From the NCBI GenBank assembly GCA_001642005.1, contig LWCA01000562.1, positions 1-23,439 of the forward strand: 23,439 nt of DNA. Reading direction: 5' to 3'. The notes beneath the pieces are model-generated. The model was not told the origin of the DNA and made no database searches. It saw only the letters and a program-made list of their open reading frames with translations. Below, in pieces: positions 1 to 23,439 of the stretch (its first letter is position 1; each line of letters begins with the position of its first letter). Source of the DNA: Intoshia linei (Eukaryota > Orthonectida > Rhopaluridae). The position numbers and the translations under genes were made by a program.

Positions 1-61
1 GGTTTATCTATCCAAATTTTTTGTTATTTGTGCATACTGTTATGAATACTGAAAGAGCTAA

Positions 62-463
62 TGGTTAAATGGAAAAAAATTACATGCAACCAGCCAGTCT
101 ACGTTTAGAAACGGATTTTCATTTAATAAATGTTACCAGACTAAGTCTGGGGATCCGTCTACAGCGTTTGTGAATATAATTTACAATATGGTTTCTTGTA
201 TTGATATATTTTGTAATAATGATGTTAACGGATTAATGTTAATGGGCGATGACAGTTTACTGATTCTAAAAAATACCCTCAACGATCCATTTCTTATTAC
301 AAGAACATTTTATATCCAATTCAATTTGACAGTTAAGTTGTTGGAACCTGCGCATGCATATTTTTGTGGCAATTACCTCATATATGTAAACAATATCTAT
401 AGATTTTTGCCAGATCCATTGAAAAGAATAGAGAAACTTAGAGATTCGTATATTATTTTATGA
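62..463 (+). pseudogene. Endogenous viral RNA-dependent RNA polymerase fragment (virga/kita/nege-like)
   Basis: This open frame of about 133 codons carries the C-terminal half of the palm of a positive-strand RNA virus RdRp. In order it shows motif B (KSGDPST followed by Asn, about 140-190), motif C (GDD with SLL after it, about 247-261) and the downstream signature FCGNYLIY...PDPLKRIEKL (about 361-435). That last signature is typical of alphavirus-like polymerases of the Virgaviridae/Kitaviridae/negevirus group. The frame is closed by TAA at 59-61 and by TGA at 461-463, before the end of a normal polymerase. Motif A and everything upstream are missing or lie beyond the window edge, and no helicase or methyltransferase is visible. 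It sits among host genes with no intron or promoter of its own. I read it as a non-retroviral integrated copy, now broken. The motifs are certain, the family is probable, and expression is unknown. Confidence 0.82.
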
Positions 464-1493
464 AATGATCGGTAAATATGATATTGAAAAAGTCGTGTGG
501 GTACTTAGGAAATAGACGTTTCATTTTAAAAATATCCTAAAATACGGGATATTCTAGTGGTAATATTTTTTTAACATCATAATTGTTAATATCATCCATA
601 TCAGACGTCAAAAAGTTAGATAAACCCACATGGATTGATGTCATCGTAAAGTTATTTTTGCAAGATTCGTTAGATAAATTTGGATTTTTTTAACAAATCT
701 TCCAAATGCTTTTGCATTGTTTTAGTATTTACTAAATTCTAATTATTTTTGTAATATTTTTTATAAATAATTTATTGAAAATTGAATCTGTAAATTGTAA
801 TCAATAATTTAAATTCAAGTTGAAAAATAAGATGAAAATAATGTAAACTTAATAAAAATTGGAGGGTGACTAACAATTTTTTTAAGAGAAAATACGCCAT
901 AAAATAATTTTCGAATATGATCTCAAAATTAACACACCATTTGCTTTAGTGGCCATCACTGCGTTATATCGATATATCATCAAGATTTACACTATCGAAA
1001 ATGTCGCACACTATTATAATTTGACATAGATTTTAAAACTCTCGGTTCCAATCTTAGAAATTAGTTTCATAGCTTTTCTCCATTAAAAACACAATAATTT
1101 GTTAATAAATTAATAATACTAACCCTGACTGATTTTTTGGAGACACCGTGACGTAAAATTTACTACGTTGTATGTTTTTACATATGAAACAGCCGCCCAC
1201 GCAAAGCTATCTACTTTTTACACTGTAATGACATGCTAAATCAATATAAATTTAAACGTCACTTTGCAGCTGATATAAGGACATCAAATGGTTCGTCAAT
1301 AAAAAAGATGTATGGGAATCCTGGTTTAGTTCATTACATACAAACTAAAAAGTATCTTTAAAGTTTAAACTAACTATACTTCAGTGTAAATATTTGCCAA
1401 ATTATCCAATAGTATATAAAAATTGCAGTTTATTATATGTACAATAGTGAAAATTCATTAATCCACGTTTAGTTTAGTCTGAGAATATAAAAA
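464..1493. other. Spacer between viral fragment and FAK gene
   Basis: AT-rich DNA with no coding frame that I recognise. It contains the presumed FAK promoter and 5' UTR near its right end. No transposon end is clear, so how the viral fragment arrived cannot be read from this flank. Confidence 0.5.
1406..1420 (+). promoter_or_regulatory. Possible CCAAT/TATA element of the FAK gene
   Basis: CCAAT at 1406-1410 is followed by TATATAAA at 1413-1420, about 75 bases before the FAK start codon. Position and order suit a core promoter, but TATA-like strings are common by chance in such AT-rich DNA, so this is only a candidate. Confidence 0.25.
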
Positions 1494-19216
<17,723 letters not shown>

Positions 19217-19240
19217 ACCACAATAGAAAAAAATTATACA

Positions 19241-19256
19241 TATTTATTAATAAATA
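19241..19256. terminator. Palindromic bidirectional poly(A) signal between FAK and KAT5
   Basis: The 16 bases are a perfect palindrome (half-site TATTTATT). They hold AATAAA at 19249-19254 on the plus strand for FAK, 33 nt after its stop. They also hold AATAAA at 19248-19243 on the minus strand for KAT5, 9 nt after its stop. With normal cleavage 10-30 nt beyond the signal, each transcript would end inside or at the edge of the other gene's coding sequence. Confidence 0.7.
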
Positions 19257-20873
<1,617 letters not shown>

Positions 20874-21529
20874 GTTTAAAAATTTAAGTAGCTAATTTTG
20901 TAATTATTTTCATTCTATCATGTTTATTTAGTTGTTATAGTGTTTTTAATCTTAACTACTGTAATACTAAGACTTCTGTTAGTAGCAACAATTTTTATCG
21001 AAACTACGTAGTATACTGTAATACAATAACTGTTACAGTTGTATAAAATTGTATAATTTCAAATGTAAACGTAACATCGGAAGAAGGAAATTTTTACATA
21101 AAGGGCTTGAAATTGTATTTTTTATTAAATTTTATTAATGATGGGATAAAAGTCGGATTTTTATCTATATTTTAAATAATTTAATTTTCGCGTACCATTA
21201 AAGCGATATTACTGACTGTAAACAACATTAAAAATTTTTGATAAAAAACGTAATAAATTGACTTGTAATTAGTAAATTAATTTCTTAAAAATTATTTCGC
21301 GGAATTGCATTTGGAAAACGCTGACATGTAATATTACCTTTTATTAAAAATGTCCTAAAATTTTATAAAACATTAATTATCCGATAGTTTTTAAAATTAT
21401 AAGCATTATCATAAATCACAACCACAAAAAAATCATGACAAATTTTTTTATAAAATTCTTTACACAAATATTAAAAGAATAAAATTAATTGGAAATAATT
21501 CACTTTAAATTAAAAAGTAATGTGAAATG

Positions 21530-21843
21530 ACCGGTCCATGGTGAAACAAGTTTGGTAACTACTTCTTTAAATGATTGGTAATAGTGAATACTAGCATTTT
21601 TAGGTAAGATTTTAATGAATTTATTTTTTTGTAGTACTAAAAAATTTCACCCTCTGCAGAGATAGGTGCTATTTGTACCAAGTACATAACAGTCAAATAA
21701 TTTTGAAAAAATTAATTTAATAATTACAAGTCAGGTTATGTCGTATTAAGTTTTTTAATGTTGCCTAGTAATATCGATTTAATGGTCCGAGATAAATTTT
21801 TTAATTTATTACCGGCCCGCCGTGAAAAAAGTGTGGGAACCCC
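21530..21843. repeat. Degenerate hAT-like transposon ends
   Basis: The stretch ending GTGTGGGAACCCCTG at 21843, preceded by CCGGCCCGCCGTGAAAAA, read in reverse begins CAGGGGTTCCCACAC, a typical hAT terminal sequence. A diverged version in the same orientation (CCGGTCCATGGTGAAAC) lies about 280 bp upstream. I cannot pair them as a complete element. Confidence 0.4.
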
Positions 21844-22109
21844 TGGGTTAGAACTAAGTACTCAAAAAAAAAAATTTTTCTTCATGGTTGTAAAATTTTG
21901 GTTTATTATTTTGTGGTTGGATTAAGAATTTTTTTTGTAAGGTTTGATATAATCGAATTTTTAAATAATGTACTTTATTCAAATAAACTAATGTTTTAAT
22001 TTTGCTAGTAATGCCTAGTAACCAGAAATGCGGGTAACACCCTTGCTCATGGATGATTCAATTTAAAAAAGATACATATAATTATAGATTATACATTGCA
22101 TGATTAACG

Positions 22110-22115
22110 TTTAAT
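22110..22115 (-). terminator. Variant poly(A) signal of MYCBP
   Basis: ATTAAA on the minus strand, 7 nt after the MYCBP stop. Its position mirrors the equally close signal of KAT5. ATTAAA is the commonest variant signal, but it is frequent by chance here. Confidence 0.4.
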
Positions 22116-22122
22116 ATAACAA

Positions 22123-23033
22123 CTATTGATTATTTATCATCTGTTCTTCTTGAACCTTAGTTTGTTCAAATTTCATTTCTTCACTCTATAAAATAAAAAC
22201 TGACCTGGATCATGATAAAAATAAAACCTGTTGAAGTTGTTGTTTAAGTTCATTATTTTCTTCTGTGAGAGCTTCATTTTTTAGTCTCAATTCAGCATTT
22301 TCACTTTTGAGTGATTCAACGTCTGAAGTTTCAGGGAAAACACCAGAACAAAGTTGACGTCGAAAATATCTAATATTAACCGTAAGATTTAATTCATTTT
22401 TATTACATTGTATAAAAACGTTAAAAATTGTAGTTATCAAATTTTTATTCATGGATTGATAATATTTGATAAAATTAAAAATTAATTAAAAATTAAAAAA
22501 AAATTTTAAAAACTAAAATAAAAAGTTTATCGTTTTTAATCCAATTTTGAAATCCAGATGAAAACATTTTGTAATTTCACTACTTTATCTAAAAATATCA
22601 AAAAAGGAAGGAAATAAAAAACTTTCTAAACATGATTCGTCATTAGTTATTTAGTTATATTTATTTAATTATCCAACACACGTTTAAAATTAATTATTTA
22701 TTTTATGTGTTAGTTTAATTAGCCAAAATATTGACTTTTAAACCATTGATTATAATTAACAACAAATATAATTATAGTTGACAAAAAAATCCAATAAAAT
22801 AATTCAAATTGAAAAATTACTCTAATGGGTTTTCAGGTTTCTCTGGTTCTTCATATAATCCTACGAGAACTAAATATGAATAAATGTAAAATTAAATAAC
22901 CTAACCTTGAGTTAAATTGTTTAAAATTCCAGAATTATCTAGATATTTTTTAAATTCTTCATGTTTAGAATCTGCAGGCTATTAAAATGATGAAAAAATA
23001 ATAATTTAAAAAAAATACTCTATAACTCGACAT
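22123..23033 (-). CDS. MYCBP: MYC-binding protein MYCBP/AMY-1, complete five-exon gene
   Basis: This is a small coiled-coil protein that in vertebrates binds MYC, AKAP proteins and ciliary/centrosomal partners. Exons in gene order: 23033-23019, 22978-22906, 22869-22821, 22369-22228, 22185-22123. Introns are 40, 36, 451 and 42 nt, all GT..AG with matching phases. The 113-residue product (human 103) reads ADSKHEEFKKYLDNSGIL and VLVGLYEEPEKP. Both match human ADSKREQFRRYLEKSGVL and VLVALYEEPEKP. It continues through YFRRQL into a leucine-zipper helix (SLKSENAELRLKNEALTEE). The first exon codes only MSSYR, as in the human gene, where the first exon is also tiny. The tail after the zipper is acidic and glutamine-rich and a little longer than usual. 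Confidence 0.93.
22370..22820 (-). other. MYCBP intron 3 (451 nt)
   Basis: Long, very AT-rich intron with A/T runs and no coding sequence. It stands out because the other three introns of the gene are 36-42 nt. No transposon ends are recognisable. Confidence 0.6.
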
Positions 23034-23439
23034 TTTATTCAAATTTCAATGCAATAACTAAGATAATATACAAATAATTATACTGCTAAGGAAATAAACA
23101 ATTCATATAATACGTACGAGTATCAAAGTGATTTACAATTCACATAATCAAACTTAGAGGGTATATCGAAATAAACAATCAAAATTTCGATACAAACAAC
23201 ATTGGAATGTAGTGTTGGTGACCCGATAAAGTCATAATTGACGAATCTAAATAACATTACTACACAACATATTACTATACATTTTAAATATAGTACTATC
23301 TAATCATATGGATTCATTTTGAACATCTGAAAGCAGAGATTAACATGAGTGGTGGTTTTTATTTGTTTATACACTATATGTACACTAGGGTGGACATAAT
23401 TTCAATATTTATGAATTTCTGATAGGACAAGATCCAAAA
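23034..23439. other. Upstream region of MYCBP to window end
   Basis: AT-rich sequence with no coding frame or repeat that I can recognise. It should contain the MYCBP promoter, but no core element stands out. Confidence 0.4.

Larger units (their letters stand above)
20874..22122. other. KAT5-MYCBP spacer with repeat fragments
   Basis: No gene is visible. It holds a copy of the dispersed 'TATTTTTTATTAAA' family (about 21115-21165) and a fragment at about 21650-21690 shared with 6290-6325 and 8085-8115. Two related stretches resembling hAT-type transposon ends lie at about 21530-21560 and 21810-21843. The KAT5 promoter and the MYCBP 3' end must lie at its two edges. Confidence 0.5.

Noticed and set aside
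465..515. Short open stretch after the viral frame that might continue the polymerase in another frame
   Set aside because: Too short and without a recognisable motif. I did not join it to the fragment.
22210..22452. Minus-strand frame starting at a Met at 22452, suggesting a mitochondrial coiled-coil protein
   Set aside because: Homology to MYCBP begins only at 22369, where there is a TTAG acceptor in the right phase. The N-terminal part is intron sequence and the last codons run into the next intron.

Overview
The window is AT-rich (about three quarters A+T by eye) eukaryotic nuclear DNA from an animal or close relative. It has spliced genes with GT..AG introns, AATAAA-type poly(A) signals, many short inverted-repeat transposons and one RNA-virus-derived fragment. 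The species cannot be named from this sequence. A focal adhesion kinase (FAK) gene points to Metazoa/Holozoa. Divergent proteins, tiny introns and high A+T suggest a fast-evolving lineage (inference).

Layout. Positions 1-463 hold part of an RNA-dependent RNA polymerase of a virga-/kita-/nege-like positive-strand RNA virus, apparently a broken endogenous copy. Positions 1494-19216 (+) hold one gene in 23 exons for a FAK/PTK2-type tyrosine kinase: FERM F1 (1494-2719), F2 (3562-6240), F3 (6595-7221), an autophosphorylation-site linker (7447-7488), the kinase (9668-15377), a short linker (15310-18197) and FAT (18253-19216). The phases of all 23 exons agree and give about 831 residues. No single open frame shows the gene, because most exons are under 200 bp and lie in introns of up to 2.3 kb.

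Two more complete genes lie on the minus strand. KAT5/TIP60 (MYST histone acetyltransferase with chromo-barrel) runs 20873 to 19257 in six exons, about 418 residues. MYCBP/AMY-1 runs 23033 to 22123 in five exons, 113 residues. Most of their introns are only 36-42 nt, unlike the long introns of FAK. FAK and KAT5 converge tail to tail, with 40 bp between their stop codons. A perfect 16-bp palindrome there carries a poly(A) signal for each strand.

The FAK introns are a transposon graveyard. They hold a hAT-type MITE with near-perfect 8-bp target duplications, a foldback element plus a separate half copy, two TTAA-flanked (piggyBac-like) MITEs each nested in an older repeat, a 664-bp TIR element, and a dispersed family with copies in four introns and one in the KAT5-MYCBP spacer.

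Functionally, FAK is an integrin/adhesion signalling kinase. KAT5 (NuA4/TIP60 acetyltransferase) and MYCBP are both linked to MYC-dependent transcription in vertebrates. Their being neighbours here is noted, but no functional link is shown.
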